A DNA stretch of 48,725 nt from Falciphora oryzae (GCA_000733355.1 JNVV01000045.1:148012-196736), one strand, 5' to 3'; counted from the first letter of the stretch, positions 1-10,839 are shown. The notes: generated by a model not told the origin, from the letters alone. Numbers and translations are program-made.

Positions 1-1265
1 GTCCAGAAACTCTCGGAGCCCTCGCCGGCGAGAATGCTAGTGTCGTTGAGGCTCAGGTTCAGGTAGTTGACCATGAAGGCGAACTCGCTCCAACGGTCAC
101 CTGGCCCCGGGAGGGAGCCAACACCGCTTTTTATACTAGGTGGCGTTGAAATCCGCGTGTCAGTCTTTATCCCTCTATTAGTCTCTGACCCCCAAATTGT
201 CTTCACTCACAATTCGGCGTGCGCTCGAAACATGTTCTTTGCAGCCTTGGCCATGAACTCGTGGTTGTCCACGATCGGCTTGCGCGCCTCCTCAGCCGCG
301 ACGGTCGAGGGATCCCTCGGCCTGCTGATCTCCAGGGACGGGTCGGCGTCAATATCCTCCTGCGTCGGCGCGATGCCGCTGGGCAGCTTGATGTCGTCGT
401 TGTAGATCAGCGCGTTGTCGGCCCTTTGGAACCAGGGGATCCAGTTGATGGTGAGGTTCTTGCCGCTGCCGCGGTTCAGCTTGTTAAGCTCGTCGGCCAG
501 GTCAAAGACTAGCTGGTGGTCGGTGATGTTGAGCGTCTGCCCGTCGAGCTCGATGGTCTTGGGAAACCGCATGGGGCCCATCTCCTGGTACGAGTAGTCA
601 AAGGGCCCGCCGCTCAAGTACGTGGTGTGGACGCGGCCGCCGAGCCGGTTCGACGCCTCGACGATCTCGAGGTTTTTGAACCCGGCCTGGCTGAGGACCA
701 GGTACGTCATGAGCCCAGACATTCCCGCGCCGACGATGCCGACCTTTTTGGCCTTGGCCTTCTCGACGTCGATGGCGCTCAGATTCCTGCCCTCGAGCAG
801 CGCCACGCCGTCGAACCAGGGGCCGTGCGCGTCGATGCCGTTGGTCGAGTTCATGTGGATGCCATCGCGGGCCCTCAGGCTGCGCCGGCGCCGGCGGCTG
901 CGCTCCGCGTGCATCTCCTGCGGCGCGCTGCGGCCCACCAGCACACCCGTGGCGGCGTCCCAGGCCGAGATGCAGCCGCGCGCCTGCGCGTCCGTCGGGA
1001 TGCGCCAGACCAGCCTGCTGCCGTCACCGGCTGTGCCGCGCGCGATGACGTGGTGGGCGTCGTCCTCACGCTTGGAGGCGCACGAACCGTACGTGAAGCT
1101 CAGCGGCGAGCGAGCGGCAGCCGCGCCATCCCTGACGGAGAGGTGGATGTTGGCCAGGTGCGAGTCGAGCGCGGTCCGGGTCTCGATCTTGACCGGGAGG
1201 GAGGCGGGCGAGGGGGACGAGGCGGCCAGCTGGGCCAGGAGGCCGGCGGCGAGGATGGACTTCAT
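1..1265 (-). CDS. Secreted L-amino-acid oxidase (flavin amine oxidase), 3' end outside the window
   Basis: Oxidises L-amino acids to 2-oxo acids, ammonia and H2O2 using FAD. Exons run 1265-211 and 135-1 on the minus strand; the 75-bp intron 210-136 has donor GTGAGT and acceptor CTAG, and joining gives phase 2 to F-I-K-S-G. The ATG at 1265 is preferred to an in-frame GTG two codons upstream. Residues 1-18 form a signal peptide (MKSILAAGLLAQLAA). The FAD GxGxxG motif (VGIVGAGMSG) lies near residue 179, followed by LGGRVHT. Exon 2 holds WSEFAFMVNYL and LNDTS, typical of fungal and snake-venom-type oxidases. About 170 residues precede the FAD fold, with an arginine run (RSRRRRR) near residue 125 that could be a processing site; the Neurospora enzyme is known to be made as a proprotein. 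Family certain, substrate not. The C-terminal half is not visible. Confidence 0.93.
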
Positions 1266-1396
1266 CTTCACTGCCTGTTTTACTTGTCCGTAGCGAGTGA
1301 GGGCGGGCTTTGCGGCTCGCTGGAAAGGGAGTGCTCGGGTAGCTCAAGCGTGAAGATCAACTCAGATTTTGTAGAGATCCAGACACGATCATCTCC

Positions 1397-1404
1397 CATT
1401 TATA
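1397..1404 (-). promoter_or_regulatory. TATA-like box upstream of the amino-acid oxidase
   Basis: TATAAATG on the minus strand, about 130 bp before the oxidase ATG, followed by a second AT-rich stretch. Position and sequence fit a core promoter; no transcript evidence is available. Confidence 0.35.
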
Positions 1405-1409
1405 TCCCT

Positions 1410-2966
1410 ATATAGCTCGCATCAGCCCAGTTCGTGGGATAGTGATCCATGACAGAAGAACACACTCCAGTGGAGAACATCGCGGCGATCATCGGCTCCA
1501 GGATTCCGCCAAGGGCCTATGTGATAAAGGAAGCCAATATTCAGGGATATCACAAACGGGGCAGGGGCTGAGGTGAGTCACGAGAGCCATCTCGGGGATG
1601 GTACCATGGTCAAGTACTCAAGACGCTCCTGGATGTAGGAATGTACAAAGGACGCCTTTTGCCAGCCCTGTTCGTTAGTGATTACCAACGACGTCACGCC
1701 TAGATCCAGGGAGGTCAGCAAAAAGGACCGAGGGGCGAGCACCGAGGACCGGTGAAGGCCGGACTTTCCAGGTCTTGCAGGTCTCTTTCGCCTCTCCTCG
1801 TGTGTTGCTCGCACTCTGCCCCCGGTTCAGGGGCTAGACGCGAGAGGGCCGGATGGGTAGCTACCTAGATGTTCGGATAATTAACCCACAAGACGTCTTC
1901 AAACCAGTGCCCTGAGCGCCTTGCAGACATAGACACAAGATATCAGCCGGGGGAGGCGATAAGATGTGAATTCATCGGTATTCGTGCAATTTCGGCTTAT
2001 GATTACGAACTGATAGGAAAAAGCCTCAGCCGCGAGTACAATTGATCCCCAAGAAAGGGTTTCGTAAGCCACATAACCACCTTCATCTTCCGGTATTCGG
2101 CTACCTACATAGTGATGTTGTAAACGGAGCCTCAGCGTCCTAGTCCACAGGACCGGGGCGATGCAAATCGAACCCCCACGTATCATGTGCCAGGGCTCTC
2201 ATGTGCGGGCATGTACGGTGAGTTTTGGTGCTACTTCACCCCCAACCCAGCCGTTGTGCCGGCCGCCGTACCCACAGAATGTGTCTCGTTGTGGAGGGAA
2301 GTCTGACAGTCGACAGGGCGCATAAGTCTTGGCTTTGGACGTGGTGGTGGCTCACTGCCCGGGTAAGATTCTGCCCCCGCTTACCAACGGGGCGTGCTGT
2401 AGGATCCGAGAGCGGCCGAGGAGTCCGAAGTGGATATGACGGGCGCGCCCTTTTTGTCGGTAATGACATAAATCTCCGAGCAACCATGCCTACGCGATTT
2501 CTGCAGTCGATTCTACAGACTTCTGACTGCTGCCTTGCTTCAGGCATGTGGGTGATGTGAAAATTTCTTCAGTCACATCATTCATGTCAGCTCTTGTGAC
2601 TGCCACACACCTCTTGGCAGTCTTTCATAACACATTGGCATCTCACAAGCCTCGCAGGCCACTCAGCTTATGAAGCCAAAATGAAACCGCATGTGGCGAG
2701 AAGGAAAGTTCAGCCGTGGGCACTCACATTTCCATGCTCCTTTTCGTTATTTTTCATTCATTCTTCGGCAATCTATTTTATAAAACAACTGCTTTTTATT
2801 CTGACGCCGGAGTTGATAGCTTGAATAGGGGAGGTTCTTTGAAGGTGGGTAAATAATGGCTAGTTTAACCAATGGGGGCCTTGGCCCATACGTAATGTGG
2901 CTGCACTTCCCATCTTTTCAACTGTCCTCGTCTTGCAAGCCCCCTGCTCTAAGCCGCGGCAAGTCT
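1410..2966. other. Gene-poor spacer
   Basis: Several ORFs of 60-110 codons exist on both strands, but none shows a family motif, splice structure or sustained coding bias. I see no RNA gene here. It holds the oxidase promoter at its left end. Confidence 0.5.
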
Positions 2967-3233
2967 TCAGTTCCACATCACAGCAGACAGGGGTGCCGCC
3001 TTTTGCTTCGCTCCCTTTCCAGCTACGGCCGCCGCCGAATCAGGCTCTCCTATCAGGGATGCCATGCGCGTCGGCTCCGCGTCATCCTCCTCGGCGGAGT
3101 CGTACATGCGGCTCATGATCTCCCGGTACGCGGCCAGCCACCTCTCCAGCTCCTCGTCCGTAATCTCCTCCGTGTCGGCATGTCCAAGCTGGATTTGAAC
3201 CTTGAGGCAAACATTCTTATTGGTAGATAATAA
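2967..3233 (-). pseudogene. Orphan coding-like fragment (unknown family)
   Basis: An 88-codon frame without an initiating ATG, bounded by TGA at both ends. Its centre has strong coding character (GC-rich third positions, acidic and amphipathic): TEEITDEELERWLAAY, then IMSRMYDSAEEDDAEP and TRMASLIGEP. The N-terminal edge (KNVCLKVQIQLGH) may be intronic, with a possible AG acceptor before GTTCAAATCC. It ends about 310 bp from the transposon, so it may be the last exon of a decayed gene. I do not recognise the protein. Confidence 0.4.
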
Positions 3234-3544
3234 TCACATGAACCCAGAGGAAGACGGGATCATTGTTTCATCATGGCTGTTTGATTATTGATGGCATGCT
3301 TGGGTACCCATGAGCTTTTTTTTTTATTTTACAAGTGACCTGAAGCATTTACGCCATTCCCTAAATATAGTAGCCAGCCTTCGTCTTGTTGGTAGTCGTT
3401 CTTGCCGTTGATCTCTTTCTGGGTTTCCTGGGTCTTTTAGGATTCCCCGTCACTTGGAGACTTTTGCACTTGTTCTTTCCTTGATGTAGGCACCCAGTCA
3501 CAAGCATCGCATACCGTATTTTTATCAGAAGGTGAATAAAAGGT

Positions 3545-3546
3545 TA
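3545..3546. repeat. TA target-site duplication, left
   Basis: TA directly before the inverted repeat that begins AGTCAAGACC, matched by TA at 11565-11566. A TA duplication is the mark of Tc1/mariner-superfamily insertion. Confidence 0.75.
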
Positions 3547-3966
3547 AGTCAAGACCCCCGTTTTCCGACCCCCCCCCCACTTTCCGCCACCCCGCTCCAA
3601 CCACGACGCACCTTTTTATACTAGCGACAATAAATCCAAATAAAATCGCAAAAATACGTACGAAGGAGTAAACGAAAGCTAAATTCTTGGGCTTTCTAAA
3701 ACTGCTATACGCGTAATTTCAAGTTTTCGGTAACGTGTATAATCCGGAATTGAAAAGAAAAGTGGAAAAAACGGACCCACCTTTTTAAATTTGTAATAAT
3801 AAATTAAAACAAAATCGTAAAAATACATAAAATATATAAATAGAAAATTGAATTTTCGGGCTTTTATTGTATATTAGATTTGCATTTCCGTATATTTCCT
3901 ACAATTAAATATTTAAGTTTGAAAATAAAAATAAAAAATACATATTAAATATAAAGGAAATAAAAA
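3547..3966 (+). repeat. Left 420-bp terminal inverted repeat
   Basis: By manual alignment it matches the reverse complement of 11145-11564 over the whole length without a gap and with about four mismatches (about 99% identity). Three of the four are CpA/TpA differences. The outer 60 bp are GC-rich with a C10 run; the inner half is very AT-rich. Confidence 0.93.
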
Positions 3967-4269
3967 CGTATATAACTTTTTTAATTTACGGTTTTCATTT
4001 TCGGGTATTTTGTATAAAATAAACGTTAAAAAGCCCATTTTATTCCAATGAACTAAATAGTAATAATATTTTTCCTCATTTAAATATAAATAATATTGTA
4101 TTTTTACATATAAATATTTTATTAATAAATAGTAAAATTATTTTTATTTAAATAGAGGAAAATAAAATTACTATTCGGTTAATTAAAATAAAACGGGTTT
4201 ATAATGTTTATTTTATACAAAATACCCCGAAAATAAAAACCGTAAATTAAAAAAGTTATATACGTTTTT
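3962..4269. repeat. 308-bp imperfect palindrome abutting the left TIR
   Basis: Two arms of about 145 bp pair around position 4115. The outer parts pair almost perfectly (AACGTATATAACTTTTTT against its complement ending at 4269); the centre is looser and almost pure A/T. It has no counterpart next to the right TIR. It may be a MITE or foldback element inserted at the inner TIR edge, or part of the element's own interior. No clear target duplication was found. Confidence 0.75.
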
Positions 4270-4356
4270 TGTTCGTGGCACGCCGATATCGATATCAGCC
4301 GGTTGGGGTGAGAAGGCTTTGGTATATTCTGTGTATCCAAAGTCGTCTGTCTTTTA

Positions 4357-4361
4357 AAAAC
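4357..4361. repeat. AAAAC target-site duplication, left copy
   Basis: Five bases directly before the left LTR, identical to 10840-10844 directly after the right LTR. A 5-bp duplication is usual for Ty3/Gypsy integrases. Confidence 0.9.
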
Positions 4362-4858
4362 TGTAACAGACTGTAGCCCCCTAAGGGAAAGGGTCACGCT
4401 TGTAAGGAAAGGGGATCTTAAAGGTTCAGCGGTTTATCAGTGCGAGGCTTGACAAGTATATAATGATGAGAAACAGAAAAACGATTGCTTGCCCTCCAAA
4501 CCCCCTTTACAGGAGGTCCTTCGGGCCTTTCTTATATACAGTCCTTCGGCTGCCGTCGGCCTGCCGTCGGCATGCCTCCTTTTTCCGCGGCACCCGTACG
4601 GGTCCGGATATACTCTATCCCAAATCAACGCTTCGGGGCTTAAATATGTCATGTAAGGATCCCAGCGCGTTACAACCCTTTGGGTCTAACTCTTCTTAAA
4701 TAGCACGTCGTATGCGCCACCTTATTGGCTAGCTGATATCGTGTTTGCGGTCGCGTTAGGTTGGCGGGTGCTAATCGCTAAAGCCGTTAGCGGGCGAGGG
4801 CGTAAGCGTGGCTGGCTGATATCGCGCCCGCGGGCGCGTTGGGTCGGCGGGTGTTACA
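4362..4858 (-). repeat. 3' LTR (left copy), with an internal duplication
   Basis: 497 bp against 414 bp for the partner. The extra 83 bp come from a duplicated segment: 4727-4775 recurs with changes at 4810-4858, both starting GGCT(A/G)GCTGATATCG and ending GGCGGGTG. Over the shared part I count about 27 substitutions against the right LTR, nearly all transitions. Confidence 0.93.
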
Positions 4859-4862
4859 ATTA

Positions 4863-4872
4863 TCCCCCCTTT
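4863..4872 (-). other. Polypurine tract
   Basis: AAAGGGGGGA on the minus strand, four bases before the 3' LTR. This is where plus-strand DNA synthesis would be primed, and it confirms the element's orientation. Confidence 0.8.
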
Positions 4873-5109
4873 AAAAAGGCTGTCCTCGGCTTCCAACCTT
4901 CCCTTCCTTTTCCTGGTGTAACGACAAGTCTTCGTGGATTCGCAAAGGCGTTAACCGTCTTTTCCTTCGCTTAGGGGTAGGCGCTGGTCTTTAGTAAAAC
5001 CTTTAGAAAAGGATAACCAATTTGGCGATCCTTAGGGGTCCTTTCTTTCATTGCTTGGCTTTACGTCCTAAAGCTTACGGATCCTTTAATCCTTTCGGTT
5101 CCGGGCCCT

Positions 5110-6700
5110 TTAAAAGGCTCGTACTCTCGCAGGGGCGCTTTGGAGGTGCTCCTCCGGCTCCCAAGTGTTATACTCTACCGGCCAATCCTTCCATTTGACT
5201 AGGTAGTACTTTTTGCCTTTAATATGGCCCTCGTTTCGCACTTTTTCGACTTCCCATTCTTTTTGGTTATCCTCGTACTTTAGCATAAGTAGCGGCACCT
5301 CGTCTTTTTGCTTTCTAACAGTATACCGTTCGAAGTATTGCATAGGGAAAACGTCGTGCAAACGGCGGTGGTACTCGGGAAGTGCTAATCGGTAAGCCTA
5401 CTAACCGATGCGTTCGGTGATCCGAAAAGGGCCGATCTATCTAGGTGCTAACTTTTTATTTTTTAACCGCAAATTTTTCGTAAATAACTTTACCAAATTT
5501 CCAATTGCGAATTGCATAGGGGTATGGTTCCTATTATAATATTTAGCTAACCGCTCCTATGCTTATAGTAACGTTTCCTTTAGCTCCTTGCGCAATGCGT
5601 GAAGTCGTTCGATACGGTTTTTCGCTACGGGTACCTTCCCCTTAGGGATATCGTTCGCGATATTAATCCGCATTTCGCAATCCGATCCGTATAAAAAGTA
5701 AAAAGGCGAGTGCTTTGTGGTAAAATTCCGGCTATTGTTATAAGCGTACGCTACTAACGGTAACAGTAATGCCCAGGAATTTTCCAAACCGGCGCAGTAA
5801 CTGCGAAGGTAGTCCTCGATCATACGATTTAGGATTTCCGTTTGCCCGTCCGTTTGAGGATGGTAGGCGGTCGATATGCGTCTTTTAATAATTTGGTATT
5901 TGCATACCTCCTTTTAAAAGGCACTAGTAATACGGCTATCCCGATCGCTAACGATGCTTTTAGGAGTGCCGAACACGCATTCGATACGCTCGAAAAACAG
6001 TTTTGCGAATTGCCCAGCGCTTGTGTCAGCTCGTGTGGGTATAAGGACCACGTATTTGGTTAACCGGCATACGACGACGAAAATCGCGTTAAAGACTTAA
6101 CCGCTCGCCGTCCTACTTTTAGGTAAACCGGTTACCCAATCCAAAAAAATCTTTTTTATAGGCTGCCCGTCCTTTGGCGGCGGCAAGGGTTCAAGTTTGC
6201 CGTAAAGCTTGTAACGATAAATCGCCTTCCTTTAGCACTAAAGGCACGATACTACGTATGCAATAACATCCCCTTTAACCCTATCCTACCAAAAAAAGCG
6301 CTAAATTAGATCTAAGGTTTTGGCTACGCCCTAATAACCGGCTCCCGGGAAATCGTAAAATTGTTTTAAAATTTCGGTCCTTAAAGCCTCGTTTGTAAGG
6401 ACGTAAACCTAGCTTCCCCGGAAAATTAACTCGTTACCGTTAGCTAGGTGGAAATACGATGCTCCTCGTTACCGAGGCGTCGTTTTAATATTTCGGTACG
6501 GTACGGTATATTTTACGTTAGGTACTAGCAGGCGGGGCTTTTTAACTTTTGTCAGCCTTTTAAGCAAATTTATACTCGCCGGATCCCGCTTTTGTACGTC
6601 CCCAATCCATTTCTTTAGCGGCGTTAGGATCTCCTTAAGGGAATCCGCTCGTACGCTGCTTTCAAGCCAATCCAAAGCGGTACGTGCCTTTTAGCGAGTA
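5110..6700 (-). pseudogene. Integrase and chromodomain remnant of the Gypsy element
   Basis: The integrase core is recognisable from FLDWVTGLP (near 6130-6150, DxxTxLP-type motif), the segment after YHPQTDGQTE near 5830-5870, and YNNSRNFTTKHSPFYFLYG at about 5690-5740. At the 3' end, 5110-5361 encodes DVFPMQYFERY followed by a chromodomain: YYLVKWKDWPVEYNTWEPEEHL holds the aromatic cage residues and the W-x(2)-W spacing. Stops and frame breaks cut it into short frames (5563-5823, 6469-6675), so it is not translatable as one protein. Confidence 0.88.
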
Positions 6701-7049
6701 ACAAATTGCACCTATAGGGCATGGATAACCCTTAGGGCGTCTGGATTGTCGGCTAACGTAAGTTGTGCCAAACGCACGCTATCCCGCTCGTTTCGCCGGT
6801 TAGAAACAAAGTTTCCGGGAGATCGCTCGTTAGGTGCGCTCTCTGCGCTTACTGGTTAGGGAGGTTTATTGGGCGTTATTCCTTTGGTAGTGTTTTTTGT
6901 TACGTACGGCTTATAATTTAACACGTCTTATTTCCAACTTATTTTATTAAATAACGTTAGCAGAAGCTTTTCGATAAAAGTCTTTTATCCTTCCTTTTAA
7001 CCGTCTATATAGTCCGGTCGACGAGATGGAACGTCCGCCGGGTTTAGGG

Positions 7050-8960
7050 ACCCTGGCCGGTATTTAATCTCGAAATCGTACGGCGCTAATTGTAGTAGCC
7101 AGCGTGCCTAACGTCCGTTTAAGCGCTCCTGCTTCATAAAAGCCTTTAAGTTCTTATAATCCGAAAATACCTTTATGGCTTGCGCTCCTTTAAGGTAATA
7201 TCGCTAATAGCGAAAACTTCCCACTATTGCGAAAAGTTCCTTATCGTACATAAGGTACCGGATTTCGGCCCCTTTAAATTTTTGGGACCAGAAGGCTATG
7301 GGGTGCTACTGGTCGCCGTGCTTTTGCGACAAGATGCCTGCCCTGGCAAAATCGGAAGCATCCGTTTTTAACCGCAAAAGTAAACGCGGGTCGTAATGCC
7401 GTAGCATTGGCGCGGTTATAAAAGCGTTAATTAGGTTTTCGAACGTTTGCTATTGTGGTTCCTGCCAGTAATGGCCTATCTGGCCTGGCTTGCGTCCGTT
7501 TTTTATCCTTTGCAAAAGGTCGTGCAAAAGCTTCGCTATACGGGAAAAGCCGTGGATAAATCGTTGGTAAAAGTTGCAAAATCCAATAAAAATTTGGATA
7601 TCTTTGTACGTGCGAAATGGGTGGTTAATCCATTTGCGAACGATTTGGATACGCGCAGGGTCCATTTTAAGCCTTTCGGTATTAACGATAAAACTTAGGA
7701 ACTTAAGTTCCTGCTGGAAAAAGGTGCATTTTTTCGGGTTGGCGTAAAGCTTAAAAGCGCGAAATCGATCCAAAACCAACTTTAAGTAGTGCTAGTATTC
7801 CTTTTCGCTATTGGAATAAATAAGGATATCGTCCAAATAAACGATAACGAAATCGTCCATTAGGCCTCGCAAAGCCCGGTTGATATAGCTTTAGAACGAT
7901 GCTAGGGCGTTGGTAAGCCCGAAAGGTAGCACGAAGTATTCGTAATGCCCGTACTTAGTGCGGAACGCGGTTTTCCACTCGTCGCCCTCTTTAATGCGAA
8001 GTCGATAATAAGCGTTAACGAAATCGATTTTGGAAAAGCATTTAGCACCGTTCAACCGGTCGAGCATTTCCCCAATAAATGGAAGGGGTGCTCTGTTCTT
8101 AATGGTGATATCGTTTAGCCCTCGGTAATCGACGTACAAGCGCAACGTGCCATCCTTTTTAGGGATAAAAATAACAGGTGCTCCTGCGGGTGATTGCGAT
8201 TCGCGGATAATGCTTTATGCGAAGGCATTAGCGAGGTACTCCCGGAACGCTTCGGATTCGGCGGGAGACAGGTGATAGATCTGCTTCCACGGGGGCTCCT
8301 TGCCCGGGATCAAATCGATGGCGTAGTCACCGTGGCCATGCTTCGGAAGCATTTTTCCCTTACGGACGTCGAACACGTCGGAATGGCTTTTTCGGAGGCT
8401 CACAGGGACGTTCCCTAAATCCGGCGGTTCGTCCGGAAGGTCTTCGAACGAATCGTCCTTTTCGGGGACGATAAAAGGGTTAAAGCGAATAAAACAAACA
8501 AATATACGATCTTTTATTTGGAATTTTTTTCGGAATTGGTGTGCGGATAGTTAATAAATGCGCGGGCGTTGGTTAAAACGCCAAGTTCTTTCGGCCGGGT
8601 GAAGGTCCATAGCCAGTTCCTGCATTAATGGCATGCCCACGAGGATGGGGGCGTCTGCCAGGTTCCGATCGATGGCAAGGAACGGCCGGATAACTTTTAC
8701 CGGGGTGCCGTACTAGTTACAAAGGCTTAAGCGTAAGTAATAAACACCGTAGGTCCTTACACCTTGGTCACCTGCAACGGCTAAAGTGAAAGACTGGTGG
8801 TCGTGCTTGGGACGGTTGCAAAGCTGATATCCCAAAGATTTGCAAAAGGTGATGGAAACTGTATTCATTTCGGCGAACGTGTTTAAGCCGATTTCAACCC
8901 TAACTTTTGGACCGCCGTTGGGAGCGCTAACGGTCCCTTTGGTAACGAGCGTAGGGGTTG
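7050..8960 (-). pseudogene. Protease, reverse transcriptase and RNase H remnant of the Gypsy element
   Basis: Reading down the minus strand: a retropepsin-like stretch near 8860-8890, where the expected D-T/S-G motif reads NTFAE; then reverse transcriptase with [17 protein letters not shown] (near 8090-8145), [15 protein letters not shown], the polymerase box VYLDDILIYS (aspartates at 7828-7833) and GFCNFYQRFIHGFSRIA; then RNase H-like DASDF and DKELFAIVG. At least four in-frame stops break the frame, several at former glutamine or tryptophan codons as RIP would cause. It is enzymatically dead. Confidence 0.9.
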
Positions 8961-9011
8961 TGCGAAGCTGGTCGTTACGGAATACCGGTACGGGGATAAC
9001 CGGGTTCCCCT

Positions 9012-9593
9012 TTAGTTTTTCTGGCGTTTATCGTTTGGCTCCTTTCCGTCCTCCTCCTTCCTGCGCTTTAAAAAGTTAATTTTAGCCTTTCCGTCCGGAA
9101 AGGGCTCGCCATCTTTAGTTGGAGGTTTGGCGGAAAAAGGGCTTTTGCAATTTTTCGCTATATGGTTAGGTTTGCCGCACCTAAGGCATACGCCTTTATC
9201 TATACGTCGTTGGCGTTCGGTAGGTGAAAGCGTTATGCGACCTTTGCCTTTGTTAGGACGCTGGTCGCGCCTTTCCTGCCTATTTCGGGGTTTGTGTTTC
9301 CCGTTTTTGTTCGACTCCTTTTGGTCCTTCTTATAAGGGGGCCTTTGGGAGTCCTTCTTCTCCTCGTACGGGGCGCGGGCGCCCGTACCTAGGGTATCCC
9401 AAATAACCTGGGCTGTAGCGACGAGGTCCTTTAAGGTCTCTGCTTTGTGGTGCATCCCACGGGTGATTTGGACCTTTAAGGCAGGGACCAAACGAACCAC
9501 GTAGCCGTTAATATCCGCTACCTGCCCTGCGTCGCCGCACATGCGTCGGTATCGCGCTGCGAAAACGCCGGGGTCCTCGTTATTTTTTTGCAT
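9012..9593 (-). pseudogene. Gag C-terminal part with CCHC zinc knuckle
   Basis: A 193-codon open stretch ending in a stop. It has the end of a Retrotrans_gag-like helical region (FAARYRRMCGDAGQV), a basic linker rich in K, R and Q, and the knuckle CLRCGKPNHIAKNC (C-x2-C-x4-H-x4-C) at 9147-9188. The N-terminal part of Gag continues toward 10100 but is broken by stops. Knuckles of this form bind the element's own RNA in the particle. Confidence 0.88.
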
Positions 9594-10425
9594 AAGTTGT
9601 TACAAATCGTTAGTAGCTTTAAAAAGTAAGGAGTCTCCTTGCAATGTGGTACTGCGGAGCTACCGCATGAACTTGCGCCAATGTAAGCCCAAAATGGGGT
9701 TGGTTTTACGCGAGCCGTTGTAAGCGGAATTAAGGTCGCTATCGAAAGTTCCGATAGCGGTTGCGATGCGTGATTTGGCCGTAGTAAAGCCGTTAAGGTT
9801 GGTTTCGAAGGTAAGGTTAAGTTTGCTTTCCTAATGGTCGAAGTCCTATATTGAGCTTGGAAGCTTTAATTCGGGCATTTTCTATAGGATCTTGTGGCTG
9901 CCTTTGTCCTTTTCGTACGAAGGAAAGGTATCGTTTTCCTCGTCGTCGTCCCTAACCAAAAAGTGATGTGATGGTGCCCGGGGTGCTAACTGGTTAGCAG
10001 GTCCTCCTAACGGGCGGTTGATCTCCTAGCTATGCTGCTAAGGGGTTGAAGCTCGAAAACGAAGCTAAAGCTGGGGCTAAGGGTGATCCGGATCGTCCGA
10101 ATCGTCTGGGAGGCCAAAGGCTTCGCGCACTGCCTTCCGTTCGATTAGGGCTTTTTGGAATTGTAACAAGATCTTAGTGGGAACGCAATTACGTAAAACG
10201 TAGTAAGCGAGCTAGGAACGGGTGTAAAAAGCAACGCTGTGGATGTTGAACTCGGGGTAACCTTTGGGGTTGTTGGGGGTAGGTTGCTCGCGTCCTAAGG
10301 GCAGGGTGGATAACCCTGTCTTTGGATCCTCGTCCCGTCCGGCGTCGTTAACCTCGATAAAGTCGCCAGGGTCGGATATGGTGCCTGATGAATGCTGAAG
10401 GTCTAAGCAAAGGAAGCAATTGAGT

Positions 10426-10839
10426 TGTAACAGACTGTAGCCCCCTAAAGGAAAGGGTCACGCTTATAAGGAAAGGGGATCTTAAAGGTTTAGCGGTTTA
10501 TTAATGCGAAGCTTGATAAATGTATAATGATAAGAAATAGAAAAACGATTGCTTGCCCTCCAAACCCCTTTTACAGAAGGTCCTTCGGGCCCTTCTTATA
10601 CACAGTCCTTCGGCTGCCGTCGGCCTGCCGTCGGTATGCCTCCTTTTTCCGCGGCACCCGTACGGGTCCGGATATGCTCTATCCCGAATCAACGCTTCGG
10701 GGCTTAAATGTGTCATGTAAGGATCCCAGCGCGTCACAACCCTTTGGGTCTAACTCTTCTCAAACAGCACGTCGTATGCGCCACCTTATTGGCTGGCTGA
10801 TATCGTGCTTGCGGGCGCGTTGGGTCGGCGGGTGTTACA
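10426..10839 (-). repeat. 5' LTR (right copy)
   Basis: 414 bp, TGTAACA...TGTTACA on the plus strand; it carries the promoter end of the element. Most differences from the left copy are CA/TA or TG/TA and occur in both directions, so each copy was mutated separately. The sequence just inside (minus strand ACTCAATTGCTTCC) should hold the primer-binding site, but I could not match it to a tRNA 3' end. Confidence 0.93.

Larger units (their letters stand above)
4362..10839 (-). mobile_element. Chromodomain Ty3/Gypsy LTR retrotransposon, full length, RIP-mutated
   Basis: A 6478-bp element bounded by LTRs beginning TGTAACA and ending TGTTACA, with AAAAC duplications. Its genes lie on the minus strand, so the LTR at 10426-10839 is the 5' one. 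The order is Gag with a CCHC knuckle, retropepsin-like region, reverse transcriptase, RNase H, integrase and a C-terminal chromodomain: the chromovirus arrangement. Every domain is interrupted by stops, many fitting CAA/CAG-to-TAA/TAG or other CpA/TpG losses, so no full polyprotein survives. The chromodomain in this group is known to direct integration to heterochromatin. The insertion lies inside the Fot1-like element. Confidence 0.95.

Noticed and set aside
1899..2186. Minus-strand frame with YETLSWGS, reminiscent of the HET-domain motif
   Set aside because: Only one short motif fits, the rest of the HET domain is absent and there is no splice model.
3188..3206. GGTTCAAATCC on the minus strand resembling a tRNA B box
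   Set aside because: Flanking bases do not form a T-stem or acceptor stem, and the sequence continues into a coding-like frame.
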